A stretch of 64,000 bases of DNA from Leguminivora glycinivorella. Lineage: Eukaryota; Arthropoda; Insecta; Lepidoptera; Tortricidae. Below the pieces are notes generated by a model, which was given only the letters and a program-made list of their open reading frames with translations, searched no databases and was not told the origin of the DNA. This document shows, in pieces, positions 44,301 through 59,300 of this stretch (position 1 is its first letter; each line of letters starts with the position of its first letter). Position numbers and translations under genes: made by a program. The stretch covers positions 4,913,549 through 4,977,548 of the forward strand of contig NC_062990.1 in assembly GCF_023078275.1 (NCBI RefSeq). Reading direction: 5' to 3'.

Positions 44301-47300
44301 AATTTGTGTGTACAGAATACCTAACTCAAATGTTAATGTTTTTCTTTCGAATTTAGAAAAATTGTTACATCTATTACATAAACGGGTGTCGACAAAAATA
44401 ATAATTACAGGTGATTTTAACATCAATACCCTTGTTGAAACAAGATCTACCCGTGAACTACGAAGCATATTGCAAAACTACAATTTTTGTTTGCACGTAA
44501 ATGTACCTACTAGGTTAAATTCCTGCATTGACCATATTATTAGCAACATAGCAAATGCAACTGTTGGAATTCACCCGCTATATCTCTCAGACCACAACAC
44601 AGGCCAAACACTAACTTTTGAAACTGCGAACAAATATCAACCAATACAATATTGGTACATATATAAACGTGACTTAAGTGAAGAAAATATCTGCAAATTT
44701 ATTGAATGTATCGAAAATTTAAAATGGTCTGACGTTTATGAATGTAAGGATGTAAATCAAGCATTTAATGTTTTCCACGATAATTTTGTATTTTTTTACA
44801 ATTTATGTTTCCCAGTCAGAAAGTTAAAAATGTGTAACAAGGTTGGAAAATGTAACTGGTTGACAAAGGGTATACAAAAATCAACTTCAACAAAAAGAAA
44901 ACTACGTTTTAACTATTACAGGACTAGAGATAATGAAGACAAATTAATTTATCAAAGATATTTAAACATTTTAAAATCATGTATAAAAGAGTCTCAAAGA
45001 AAAATAAATCTCAAACATTTATGCGATTCGAAAAACAAATGCAAAGCATCTTGGGAAATTATTCAAAACAAATCATCAAAAACCTTAAAACCACCAGAAA
45101 CAATTAATAAAATCAATAATGGAGGTAACTCTGTCACTTGTACGGAAGACATCGCTAACATTTTTAATAATTTTTATATTAACCAAACCAATAATAAGTA
45201 TGACTATAAACAGCACACTATAAAACAAAAAACTTGCCAGTCAACTATGTTTCTATATCCTTGCGATGAAAACGAGGTTTCAAAGTTAATTAAATCTTTA
45301 GCTAATACTAATTCTGCTGGACATGATGATATATCTACAAAAGTGCTTAAAAGATGTGGAGAACAGATTGCACCCATCTTGAGCCACATAATAAATTTGT
45401 CTTTCTCACTTGGTGTCTTTCCGGATAAACTTAAAAAGGCTATAGTTAAACCACTATATAAAAAACATTGCAGAGAAGAAGTAGGTAATTATCGTCCAAT
45501 AGCACTACTTTCCATTTTCTCAAAAATTTTTGAAAAAGCCATGCACACTCGAATAACTAATTTTTGTAGCAAATACGACATTATTACTGAAAATCAAAAC
45601 GGCTTCCAAAAAGGAAGATCCACTTCACTTGCAGCATTTAACCTTGTAAGAAAAATCACAGACGAAATTGACAAAAAGAACCCTGTAATAACTTTGTTTT
45701 TCGACATGACCAAAGCATTTGACTTTGTGTCACATGAACGCCTTTTAAAAAAATGTCAAGCATATGGACTAAAAGGACAGGTACTGAAATGGTTAGATAG
45801 TTACCTCTCAAATAGAACACAAACTGTGCAGTTGGATAGTATTACAGAAAATAAAGTTTTGGTTCACACTAGATCATCTGATAAAAAAATAACCGCTGGA
45901 GTGCCGCAAGGAAGCGTCTTAGGACCTCTTCTATTTCTCCTCTACATTAACGACCTGCCATTGGCCACAAAATATGAATGCGTACTATTTGCTGATGATA
46001 TCTCAGTAGTTATACCTTGCGAAGAAATTGACACATTTAACAATGACATAAATAACACAGTAAGCAATATCATACTTTGGATGAAACAAAATAATTTACA
46101 ACCAAATGTAGAAAAAACCAGATTTATAAATTTTTATAACAGGAAAAAAATAGTTGACATTAAAGTAACATATAATAATGAAATCATAAATGAAACAGAT
46201 GAAATAAAATTTTTAGGAATAGTATTAGATAGACATTGCAAATGGAATAAACAAGTTGATAAGAAATGCTCTCAAATAAATAGTTTTGTGTATGTGTTAC
46301 GAAGACTTGCAACACTGGCCAACAGGTCAATTGCACTTACAGCGTATCATGGATATGTTGCCTCTGTCCTCAGATACGGTATTCTCCTTTGGGGAAACTC
46401 TAGTGACATGAAAAGATTGTTTGGGAGTCAAAAAAAATGTATCCGTGCAATTTGTCGTAAGACACCTACTACTTCATGTCGTCCATTGTTTCAGGACTTG
46501 AAATTATTAACTTTGCCATCCTTGTACATTTTGGAATCTTGCAAATTTGTCAAATTACACCCAGAACTTTTTACAAAATTAAAGAATACATGTAGGTTTA
46601 ACACCAGATATCCTGACAGACTTGTACGCACAGTGAAATACAATACGAAATTATGTAACCAAAATTCTTACCTTATGTCTATAAAATTATACAATAAACT
46701 ACCTAGCAACTTAAAAGAGCTGCCAGTACCAATGTTTTTCAGGAAACTCCAAGACTGGTTAGTTCGAAATTGCTTCTACTCATTAAACGAGTATCTTAAC
46801 TCGTAAATCTTTATGCAGATAAATTCTCGGAATGCAATGCACAAAAAAATCAATGATATTTAATGGACTTAATGATAAATTATATTTTTGTAATTTTATG
46901 ATGAATATATATGATATTGTATATAAATGTAAATAGACTTAGTTTTAGCTTTATTTTTGCATGCCGATGGTGTTGGCGAGATATGCTGTACCTTTTTATG
47001 TAATGACTGCAACATCTGATTGTAACCATGTCTCTAGCGAAATAAAATATTTCATTTCATTTCATTTCATTTCATTTCATTTCAATGAAAATAAGTTCAA
47101 AAAGACTCATGAAAATAACCGTGAATTTCTGAGACCGTGAGACCGTTTTCACATTATCCGACGGATGTCGGAAGGATTTCAATAGAAAAAATTCAAGATG
47201 GCGCCTGTAATGTAAGGGATATCGGTCCGACATCCGATATCTGATCGGATAATGTGAAAACGCATTGAGGCTGAGGTTCTCGTTATTTCGACCTCATAGT

Positions 47301-50300
47301 TTCCTTAAATCATCCTCATCATTTTCATTAATCATCAATATTTTTTTCTTCTGAGCTCGGTCCATTGTAGGCCAAGTTCTCGCCTCGGTTAGACTGTGGC
47401 CATGAGTAAGCCCATTTGTGAGTGTGTTTAGTAAAACGTCCCACTTTGTCGATAGCTATAAAGCCGCTTTATCTGTTTATTCATATAAATATACAAGTAA
47501 ATCTCACCTTAATGGTAACCAACAAAGTGGGACGTTTTACTAAACACACTCACATTTATAAATATATACCTCAAAACTCTGCACCGTACACTCTAACCTA
47601 GTGATTAGAGTTTCTCGTCTCAGTCTGTATTCGTCATACATCTCTGAGAAAGCCGTCTCAAGAGCCTTCCAGTCTTTCTCTGTCATGGCCTTATTATATA
47701 ATGGCTTGCCGACTAGCTGTTGACCTGTGGGCAAAAGGCAATTTTTTAAAACTGAATACATCTCTATATTGAATAAACGAATGATTATAAAAGTTGCTTA
47801 CAAATATCTATTAATTAAAGGAAAAATGGAAAAATTCACGTGTTAACGCACCTTCCATGTGTGCGTGAGCGCCGCCGCGCACACATCGACACGACACCCG
47901 CGGGCCCGCGGCCGGCGACAGCCCGCCCCGCCATCACTCACCGATCGTACTCGACGCCGACACCACGCTAGCTCGCGCGTCTATATATCAATGTTTTTTA
48001 CAAATCATTAAAATAAATAGCTGTTCAAAATCCAAGTTGTCGTCTTCATCATTTTCCGAAGAACCTGCGCCAACAAGTTCGAGCCGGATGGAATCCACGA
48101 TCTGAACAAAAGGAGAACAAAGGAATCCATGGGCGCGGTCGAAGTTGTACAAAGGAGTCGACATATTCTTGGATTTCGACACGTCTACACCTGAGTCTAC
48201 ACTATATACAAGATTTCATCGAAATATACCAGGAAAAGGGTAACAGTGGCATTTGTGTAAGTTCGTTCCAATATTTTCTATTCAATTTAACGTAAATGTT
48301 CCTCTCTTACAAAGTGTTGTGCTCTTTGCCATAGAAACCACTATCTAAAGGTTTCAATTTCTAAAACTCCCATTTTCAGTGCTATATTTATTTCCCGTAT
48401 TTCCGTCAACTCCTGCATTTTAGTCAATATTTTCTTTCTTTTACAATCGAAAGTTACCAAATCGATCTTTTCTTTCTAAACTATCACAAAATTAGCTTCA
48501 ACCTTTTCTTTTCAGAGGTCTAGAGTGCTGTATTGTCCCTAATTTGAGCCAATACAGAATTAAAATTGTAAATTTTGCTAATTTTTATTCGAACATTCCA
48601 GAACCGGCGGGGTCAAAGTCCGCTACCGGCCGCCTGTGTACGTGACCGCTCGCTGTGTCAAGTACCTATCTGCACTCGGGCGTGGCTTGTTCGCACGTTT
48701 GCTTGACTGTTCTTCTGCCTGCTTAATCACGCTTCGCATTAAATTTAAGTATAGTTCCAATAGTTGTCACTTATTGCAAAGTTTTAATTTCATTTTTCTC
48801 GCGTGTTTAACATTTTTTTTGCAGCTGTAGGGCAGTTTGAGATTGATTTCGTTTTTGTTCACACAATCGAACATCATCTAAAGATAGTTTCAATCATTTC
48901 CATTGATATTTCTTGATCAAATAATTAATTTTCTTTCATTTAAACTTCACAATGGAAAATTTAAAATCACTAAAGAAAACTCGAGCCAGTTTTAAAGCAA
49001 AGCTGACAGTTTTTAACGATTATTTAAATGCTTTATTGCCTAGCAGTGAGCTTAATAGCATACAAATGCACGAGCTTACCCTGCGACATGCAAAAATGTC
49101 AGAAATGTATAACGATTTCGATTCCATACAAAACGATATAGAGAGTATGACGGAAATTCCAGATGACGAATACGCAGAGCGGACTTCCTTCGAGAACCGG
49201 TACTTCGGCGTCATGGCTGCTGCGCAGGACCTGCTCAGTAGGCATGCAGCGCCCGCCGGCCCTGCCTCTGCGGTGCACGACAGCGGATCGGTGACGGGAT
49301 CAGGTGATGCTGTATTCTCAAGTAAGCCAAACATTAAGCTTCCAACTATCCATCTCCCAACTTTCTCTGGTCGATATCAGGATTGGCTAGAGTACCATGA
49401 CACTTATAAGTCACTAATACACGATAACACATCCATACCTAAAATTCATAAGTTCCACTATCTAAGGAATTCTTTAAAAGACAGCGCGTCATTAATTATT
49501 AAATCATTAGAGTTTTCAACTGAGAATTATGATGTTGCTTGGGATTTGTTGTGCGAGCGTTTCAATAACAATCGTATTTTAGTAAATAACCATATTCAAG
49601 CTTTGTTCAGTATAAAGCCAGTGACTCAAGAGTCTTCTAAAGCCTTGCGTAGTATGATAGACTGGGTAAATAAGAACTTGAGAGCCTTAAAAACATTAAA
49701 ATTACCTACTGAACACTGGGATATTTTAATCATCCATATGATGTCTAGTAAGCTTGACTCAGTCTCAATGCGCGATTGGGAAACCGAACGTAACAAAATT
49801 GTAGGTATTCCCACGTATAGTGACTTTATAACTTTCTTAAAGGGTCGTGCTGACCTGCTTGAAACCATGGAGGAGGCTCAAACGCAATCTAAGGTTCCTC
49901 GCAGGCACAGTGACGTCACGCACAACCGCCCAAGAACATTTATTGCAAATGATTCACACAAACAAAAACAACATAAATGTCCTGTATGCACCAACTATCA
50001 CACAATATACCAATGTCCAAAGTTCAAAGCGTTACCTATAGAATCTCGCATTGATAAAATTAAACAGTTGAATCTGTGTACTAATTGTCTTCGTGCAGGG
50101 CATGACGAACAACGCTGTCGACTTAGTTCATGTCGTTTATGTACCAAACGTCACAACACTATGTTACACATTGACACTCAATCTACAGAGCCTCTGGCTA
50201 GCACTTCTAACGCACATGTGCAGGACCTATCTAAACCTGTACAAGACAATATCACACTAAACTCTATACACCGCAGCCGGAGCCGCAGCCAAACACTTCT

Positions 50301-53300
50301 TTCCACTGCCATAATCAATATTCAAGACCACACTGGTCAAACACACAAGGTCCGTGTTCTATTGGATAACGGATCCACTATTTCATTCATCACAGAATCA
50401 TTACGAAACCAATTAGGGTTACCCAGTTATCCCGCATTCACCTCAGTTAAATTACTAGAGGACAAATCATCAACGTCTACACAAAGATGTGACGTCACTA
50501 TATCATCACTATACGATCGCAGTTATACAACCGATGTTGACTGCTTTGTACTATCTCGGATCACCGATGTCATACACACTGACCATATCAATCGCAATTC
50601 ATTCGAAATTCCCTCTCACATCCACCTCGCGGACCCCTCATTTGCTGATCCGTCAGAGGTGCAGATGCTGCTGAGCGCCGACTTATTTTGGGATGTACTT
50701 ATCATGAACAAGATATCCCTCGGCAAAAATCGACCATTATTAGTTGAATCACGACTAGGTTGGCTAGTAGTTAAATTACCAAACAATAACAAAACTAAAC
50801 AAAATACAGTCCACTGTCATTTCTCTAACGCTGAGTTAGATCACAAACTAAACTATTTTTTTGATAACGACGGTTTCTCTACCATTGAAAAGGTTCCCAC
50901 TAAATCTAAAACTGATAGCGAATGTGAACGAATCTTTACCAGCACCACCACACGACACTCGGACGGCAAGTTCATAGTCACAGTACCACTTAAAGAATCC
51001 CCCGAGGTATTAGGCAACTCTAAAGAACAGGCTTTGACCAGATTTCATTCATTAGAGCGCAAGTTTAAACGGGAACCGGAATTCAAAGATCAATATACTA
51101 AATTTATCAATGAATACATACAATTAGGTCATATGTCAGAGAATACGACCCCCGAAAATGATGATTTTTCATACTTTCTCCCACATCATGCAATTTTGAG
51201 AGAAAGCCTCACTACGAAATTGAGATCTGTCTTTGACGGATCAGCTGTCACGAGCTCAGGAAAGTCATACAATGACATTCAGCACATAGGCCCGGTTGTT
51301 CAAGACGATTTGTTAAGTATCCTTATTAGATTCAGGCAACATAGATTTGTTACAACTTCCGATGTAGCCAAAATGTATAGGCAAATTTATGTAAGAGAAG
51401 ATCAACGAAGCTTGCAGCAAATTCTATGGCGGCCTGATCCTACACAACAAATTAAACAGTACAAACTAAATACAGTTACATACGGCACGGCCTCGGCTCC
51501 CTGGCTTGCGACAAGAACACTCAAACAGATAGGTATAGAGTGCAAGGACGAACTTGCACGCGAAACTATTTTGCATGACTTTTACGTTGATGACTACATC
51601 ACTGGTCATGATGATGAACAAACATTAATACATACATGTCAAAATGTCATTCATGAGCTAGAACCTGCTCATTTTCATTTACGTAAATGGCGGTCTAACA
51701 AACCATCCATTCTGACACAGATCACAAATGAAAACAACAATGATGATGAGTTGCTAAATCTTAACGATGATGATTATGCCAAAACTTTAGGCCTACTCTG
51801 GGCTTGCAAAAGAGACACATTATTGTTTTCATTTCCAAACACTACACAACAAGCTAAAACAAAACGCACAATTTTGTCCACTATAGCGCAAGTGTTTGAC
51901 CCTCTGGGCTTAATAAACCCTTGCATGTTACAGGCAAAACTCATTCTCCAATCTCTCTGGTCTCAGAATATTCCATGGGACTCTCAATTGCCAGCCGAAA
52001 TTGAGTCACAATGGGACCAGTTTGTCAAATATTTGCCAGATATATCTCAAATTGAAATTCCTCGTAGAGCATTGTGCGACGATTACGTGAATGTTCAATT
52101 GCATGCGTTCAGTGACGCATCTATGAAAGCTTACGCTGCCTGCGTATACTTACGCACTGTGTCAAATAGCGGTAATGTAAGTGTACATCTACTCGTTGCA
52201 AAAAGCAAACTGGCCCCACTGAGGCAGCAGCTAAGTATTCCAAAATTGGAATTGTGTGGCAGTCTATTAGCTACACAATTAATGAAAAAGGTTGTCAATT
52301 CTTTACGCCTAAAAGTAGATTCAATATATTTTCACTGTGACTCAACCATTGTGCTTGGTTGGTTAAAAACGTGCAAAAAGCAACTCAAACAGTTTGTACA
52401 CAATAGAGTTAATGAAATCACCAACACTTTTGACCCATCAGCATGGCACTATGTTCCCACAGATATGAACCCTGCTGACATAGGGTCTAGAGGTCTAAAT
52501 GCTTCACAACTCAAAGATTCAACTTTATGGTGGCAAGGCCCTCATTTCCTACACCAAAGGGACATTCAATGGCCCTTGCAGCCACTAAGTGTGGACATTT
52601 CTGATTTGCCTGAAATTAAATCTCATTGTCATGTCTCAGCAGCAGCTGTAAATGTACGTGAAAGCGATTTCACTGAAAAGTTTTCAAACTTTGGCAAAAT
52701 GCTACGCATCATAGCGTACATGTACAGATTCAAATATAATTGTCGAAATGCAAACAAACACGTTGGTCCATTAAGCATCTCAGAATTAAGATTAGCGTTG
52801 ATTTTCTTATGTAAAAAGGTACAATCAGAAATGTTCAATAAACAAATTTCATTGCTCATTAAGGGCACACTCACACCAAAAGATAAACTAATCAAATTAA
52901 ATCCATTTATTGACCAGGATAATCTTATCAGAGTTGGAGGTCGTCTATCCAACTCTAACTATGATTATGATACAAAACATCCTATCTTGCTACATGCATC
53001 TCACTATATAACTAAAACATTAGTTCGATACTATCACATTGTATACTTACATGCAGGACCCCAATTGCTATTATCTACGTTACGTCATAAGTTCTGGATA
53101 ATAAGCGGTCGCAACCTTTGCCGGAAGACAACACATGAGTGCTTAACTTGTCTTCGTTTCTCAGGTCGTACATACCAGCCTATCATGAGCCCTCTTCCTG
53201 CGCAGAGGTTGCACGCTGATCACCCTTTCACACACACAGCCACAGATTATGCCGGTCCTATCCTGATATCGAACAGAAAAGGTCGTGGCGCTATACTAAT

Positions 53301-56300
53301 AAAGGCGTACATAGTTGTGTTTGTATGCCTGGCAGTGAGAGCAGTACACCTCGAGCTCGTCACCGATCTGACGTCTCAAGGTTTCATTGCCGCTTTAAAT
53401 CGATTTATTGCCCGCAGAGGTAAGCCGGCAATATTATTTTCCGATAATGGTACTCAGTACGTAGGATCATGTAATGAACTAGCCAAATTTTTTAAGGAAA
53501 ATAGTAAAGACATAACTACCTACTCTGCACAAAACGAAATCAAATTCAGATTCGCCCCAGCTTATAGTCCAAATTTTAATGGGCTCGTGGAAGGGTCAGT
53601 CAAGTCCTTGAAACATCACTTAAAACGTACTCTATCTATGACTAATTTAGATTACGAACATATGAATTCAACCTTGATTCAAATTGAGGGCATACTTAAC
53701 TCTCGACCTCTCACTCCTCTTTCTTCAGATCCTTCCGATCTCATTCCTCTATGTCCAGCACATTTTCTAATTGGACGAACGATCACAATGCCACCTGCAC
53801 CCCAGGTGGAAGAAACACGACCGCTTACAACACTCTCCAGATACATGAGAGTGCAACAGCTCAAGGCTCATTTCTGGAAAAGATATTCAAAGGAATACAT
53901 TTCAGAGCTCCAGTCCCGCAGCAAGTGGCGCACTCAGGGTGCGCATCCACAGCTGGGCGAGATGGTCGTCGTCAAGGATGACCGCCTCCCACCAAACCGA
54001 TGGCTGCTCGGACGAGTCACAGCCGTCCACCCGGGCAGCGACGGCGTCAACCGCGTCGCTGACGTCCTCACCACTACGGGGACCCTGCGCAGGGCCTACA
54101 ATCGCCTCTGCCCACTTCCATCGACGTTGGATCAGGCAGCTCCTGACCCAAGGGGGGCAGCCTGTTAACGCACCTTCCATGTGTGCGTGAGCGCCGCCGC
54201 GCACACATCGACACGACACCCGCGGGCCCGCGGCCGGCGACAGCCCGCCCCGCCATCACTCACCGATCGTACTCGACGCCGACACCACGCTAGCTCGCGC
54301 GTCTATATATCAATGTTTTTTACAAATCATTAAAATAAATAGCTGTTCAAAATCCAAGTTGTCGTCTTCATCATTTTCCGAAGAACCTGCGCCAACACAC
54401 GCAAGCCCCCGCTATGCATGGCCCCGGCAAGGCCAGAGGTCGTAGGTTCGAGCCCTGCCGGAGGTGTGAATTTTTCCATTTTTAATTTAAGAATATGTAA
54501 TATCGCTTGCATTGCAGACGTTTCTGCATGATAAAAAACAGATTTGCTTACATATGTTTAACAATTACAATTAACTACATCTGAAAAGCTAAATATTATA
54601 TTAGTCATAGGGCTTACGGAAAAAAACTGCATTTTATGCAGAAAGCAAGCCACTTTGCACAGTGATACTAGGGACCAATATAAATGATTTCATCCGAGGA
54701 AACACGATTTTCATCCACTAGAATTCAAGATGGCGGACATTTTCCAAAATGGCGGCCGCATATTTTTAAAAATTTATAGAATCGTAACGGCTGCACCGAT
54801 TTTGATGATTGAGGTGTCTTTTGCATCGTATTGAAGCGTTTATTAATATAAAAAATTAAAGTCATAAAAAAATTTAAGATGGCGGCCGAATAATAAGAAA
54901 AATATGAAAATTTCAAACTATTTTTTTCATTCTCGTGAAATTTACCAATAAATTTTCTATGATATGGCCACATTTTTATATATTTAAATTAAACCTGATA
55001 ATATTATCTACATAATAAAATAAAAATCATGAACATCCGTTGAGTAGTTTTTGAACTATACTCATTTGAAATGGAGCGCGCGGATTTGAAAGACGTTTTC
55101 GCACGTGATGTAAACAATTTTGGAATCATAACGGCTGCACCGATTTTAATGGTTGGGGTAGCTATCAGTTTGTATTAAAACATTTATTTATATAAAAATT
55201 TAAATCATTTAAAAAATAAAGATGGCGGCCGAATAATAAAAAAAATATGAAATTTTCATTTTTTTTTATTCTCACGAAATTTACAAACAGTTTTTCTACC
55301 ATATGGTCACATTTTTATTTTTTTAAATAAAATCTGATATTAACATGTGCAAAATAAAACAAAAAACATTAAAATCCGTTCAGTAGTTTTTGAACTATAC
55401 GCATTGAAAATGAAGCGCGCGGGTTTGAAAGACGTCTTTGCACTTGATATGTGATGCATCGTATCGTTTGGTACCGCTATACACGCAAGACTGATTATTT
55501 ATTTTGGTCACAACTTACTATATTACTATTCAGAATCAATGTTTTTAGTATTTATAAACATTATTAGTTTTTTATTCCGAGTTTAGGTATATTTAGATAA
55601 CCCCGTAAACTTGACCATCGCATAATTTGTATTTTAATACGTAAAAGAACTTAAATGCACATAACATAACATTTTGTATTAATAGCAATTGTCCTTTCCG
55701 AGGACTCCAGAGATAATTTTCGACAACTTCTGTAGGGGGCTTCAGAAATATCTATGTATAAAATAACTTGTTTTCTGCGACAAGGAGCGTATGTTTTTGT
55801 AGTGCTGGCGATGTTGGTGGGATGCTGGTTATTAAATTTGGTTGGAAACAGTTCCTTGCGCACCAAGTTAACCGATAAATGTTGAGTCTGCGGATCAAGT
55901 TTTCAAGCTTGGCCATTATTCCTCCAGGAATACACTGTTCAGCATGACAACCAACAATACTTTTTCCAGAAACTATAGCCTGTTGATGTTATAAGTGTGG
56001 TGATTTTTTTTTCTAAACAATTTACTTCCTCAGAGAACATTTGCTCTGCTATTTCAGGGTAAACCATAGGAACGTAACCGGAAGAAGCTGATAGCCTCAT
56101 TGTACCTCGCGCAAAAGATATGGCGGAACAGGGACTCACGTGTATCATCACATCTTCCGATACAGATGTCTTGGTATTTAAATAAAAACCACTGGAGTCT
56201 TCGGGTGAAGGATAGACGTAAAGTCAGTGGCCAGATTCGGGTTTGGACCTAGCTTAGAGCCTTGAAAGGTCTTTGCCTCATGTGAGACCTCGAGTGAGTT

Positions 56301-59300
56301 CAGGGTGGTAACGGATGCTAGAGTGTGCCATGCCCTTCGTTGAGTTTATCTCGCAGTTTGTAGCCGTGGAGGCTTTCAGGGCGTTACGTGCGAGATCGGA
56401 CGTGATGTAAATGGAGGCAGGAATGACGGCAAAACGACACTTTACGAGTGCCTCAGCCGCCAAACCATACCGGTAAACAGGCCTGAGTCCATGCTTGCTC
56501 ACTAAAATATGTGTTAAGAACGGTCCCAATTTGGCATTTAAGCATGTGATCTATGGAGCTAATTATATTGGGAAATTTCCAATTCTTATCTAGTATATTT
56601 TCTTAAGACTTCAAATAAGAATAACCTACCGGAGTATAAGGTACTACTGCTATTCGTGGTTTTTACGCTTTTACGTCTGATACGTTAAGTTAAGTTATAC
56701 CAGCTTTGATAGAAACATCGCAGTAACTACAAAGTGCTTCCTGCCGGCGTATTATGATTCCAATTTTATCACTTATCCACGTGGATAAAGCATCCGTCAC
56801 GCTTTTATGCCGCAAATTTTCGACACTTGCAAGGGAATCCTTGAAATTTGGTACGAAGCAACGTTTATAGCATGATAAAGGAAAAATTACGAAAACCAAC
56901 AAAATGACAAGTATGTCAGTGTGAGAGTGACAGTTGTCTTATCCACGTTGACAAATGATAAAATTGGAAGCATGATACGCCGGTCTGGAGGAATAATCGC
57001 CATGCTTGAAAAGTTCACTCCAGTTCAACTTGCTGAGCAAGAAACTGTTTACTACCGAAAATAAATTAGTACCTAACCAACATCGGCAGCACTCCGTGTC
57101 GTATAACAACGCCCCATATTCTGGATATTACTTCTGTGCCTATGCCATCATCCTGGGGTTGGAAGACGTACAATGATAGTTGGGTACTGCAGTGGTCTGA
57201 AAACAGGGAGATATGGTATGAATATGTATACTTGGACAATTGCGGTTGTGAAAAAGGCTGCGAAACAATACGCTGTACGTGTTGTGGGTCTACCCTGCGC
57301 GGCGCAATGCAAATAATGCAATGTATTAATAATGTTATCATTATTTCCTTGTTTGATATTATTTTGTATCTCTTTTATCTTTCAGTATAACCTAGACGAG
57401 AAGCAAAAAATATGTTTTGTATTAATATATGTTTCCGTAGCCCCCTACAGGAATTGTCGAAAATCATCTCTGGAGTCCTCGGAAAGGACAATTGTTATTA
57501 ATACAAATGTTATGTTAATGTGCATTTAAGTTCTTTTACGTATTAAAATAAAAATTATGTGATGGTCAAGTTTACGGGGTTGTCTAAATATACCTAAACT
57601 CGGAATAAAAAACTAATAATGTATATAAATACTAAAAACATTGATTCTGAATAGTAATATAGTAAGTTGTGACCAAAATAAATAATCAGTCTTGCGTGTA
57701 TAGCGGTACCAAACGATACGATGCATCACATATCAAGTGCAAAGACGTCTTTCAAACCCGCGCGCTTCATTTTCAATGCGTATAGTTCAAAAACTACTGA
57801 ACTGATTTTAATGTTTTTTGTTTTATTTTGTAGACGTTAATATCAGATTTTATTTAAATAAATAAAAATGTGACCATATGGTAGAAAAACTATTTGTAAA
57901 TTTCGTGAGAATAAAAAAAATTGAAAATTTCATTTTTTTTTTTATTATTCGGCCGCCATCTTTATTTCTTAAATGATTTTAATTTTTATATAAATAAATG
58001 TTTTAATACAAACTGATAGCTACCCCAACCATTAAAATCGGTGCAGCCGTTATGATTCCAAAATTGTTTACATCACGTGCGAAAACGTCTTTCAAATCCG
58101 CGCGCTCCATTTCAAATGAGTATAGTTCAAAAACTACTCAACGGATTTTCATGATTTTTATTTTATTATGTAGATAATATTATAAGGTTTAATTTAAATA
58201 TATAAAAATGTGACCATATCATAGAAAATTTATTGGTAAATTGCACGAGAATGAAAAAAAAAGTTTGAAATTTTCATATTTTTCTTATTATTCGGCCGCC
58301 ATCTTATTTTTTTTATTACTTTATTTTTTTATATTAATGAACGCTTTAATACAATACGATAGACACCCCAACCATCAAAATCGGTGCAGCCGTTACGATT
58401 CTATAAATTTTTTAAAATATGCGGCCGCCATTTTGGAAAATGTCCGCCATCTTGAATTCTAGTGGATGAAAATCGTGTTTCCTCGGATGAAAACGTTTGT
58501 ATTGGTCCCTAGGATCACTGTGCAAAGTGGCTTGCTTTCTGCATAAAGTGCAGCTTTTGACCATAATTTCGCCGTAAGCCCTATGACTATATATCATCAA
58601 TCATCATGTACACTGACTGAATTCACAGAAGTTACAAGCCGGCAATTGTGTGGCTTGCCTAATAAATAAAACTTAGTTAATTAAGTTCTTATTATATTGT
58701 ATTATAATAGATTTGTTTTTATATGTACATATTACGTGTTGGGCTGTAGTCTGTAAGTTTTATGTACAATGTTATTGTAATAAATAAATAAAATAAAAAA
58801 TCATTCACCTGCCCTTCCATACCACACCTCGGACACTAACGATCAAATATATGAAAGAGACGCGTTCCTAACACACAGTCTAAGCTCGTGTAGGTGAACG
58901 CGTACCATGCTTGTATGAGTGAAATATGACAGGTCGACTGTTCGCGTTTTTGACAGGCGGTAACTGTGAGGTAACCGAGAGGGGGTGGGCGGCACTTTCA
59001 GCGGGAAGCGGGAGTGGCCATACTGTACGATAGTACTGTGTCCATACATCTTTATCACCTGTCATCTAGTGTTTCAAATAGCTCTACAGTTCCTAGCTTT
59101 TCAAGCTAACACAGAGACTTCTCTTGCTCAAGAAATGACTGATGTAATTTTCTTATCAGAGAACTGATAGAAACCCTGTAGCATTCATTTTACTTTTTCT
59201 GAATAAAGCACAAAACACTCAAACAAAATTTTTGTGTGATTTATTTTTCTGGAAACCCTCACAGTGCTCAAGATTCTATTTTCAGCAACTTAGCTCACTG

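Larger units (their letters stand above)
47841..54397 (+). mobile_element. Complete BEL/Pao LTR retrotransposon
   Basis: Two 235-bp LTRs (47841-48075 and 54163-54397) are identical by eye, begin TGTTAACG and end GCCAACA. The 4-bp target duplication is CACG (47837-47840 and 54398-54401). It contains one open Gag-Pol frame. Identical LTRs mean very recent insertion. It split a small tRNA-like repeat: a GGAAAAATGGAAAAATTCAC edge lies just left, and GCCGGAGGTGTGAATTTTTC lies right of it. It is in a FAM98 intron, antisense to that gene. Confidence 0.96.

Noticed and set aside
47868..47945. GC-rich island as a promoter of a host gene
   Set aside because: It is part of the BEL/Pao LTR and is repeated in the 3' LTR.
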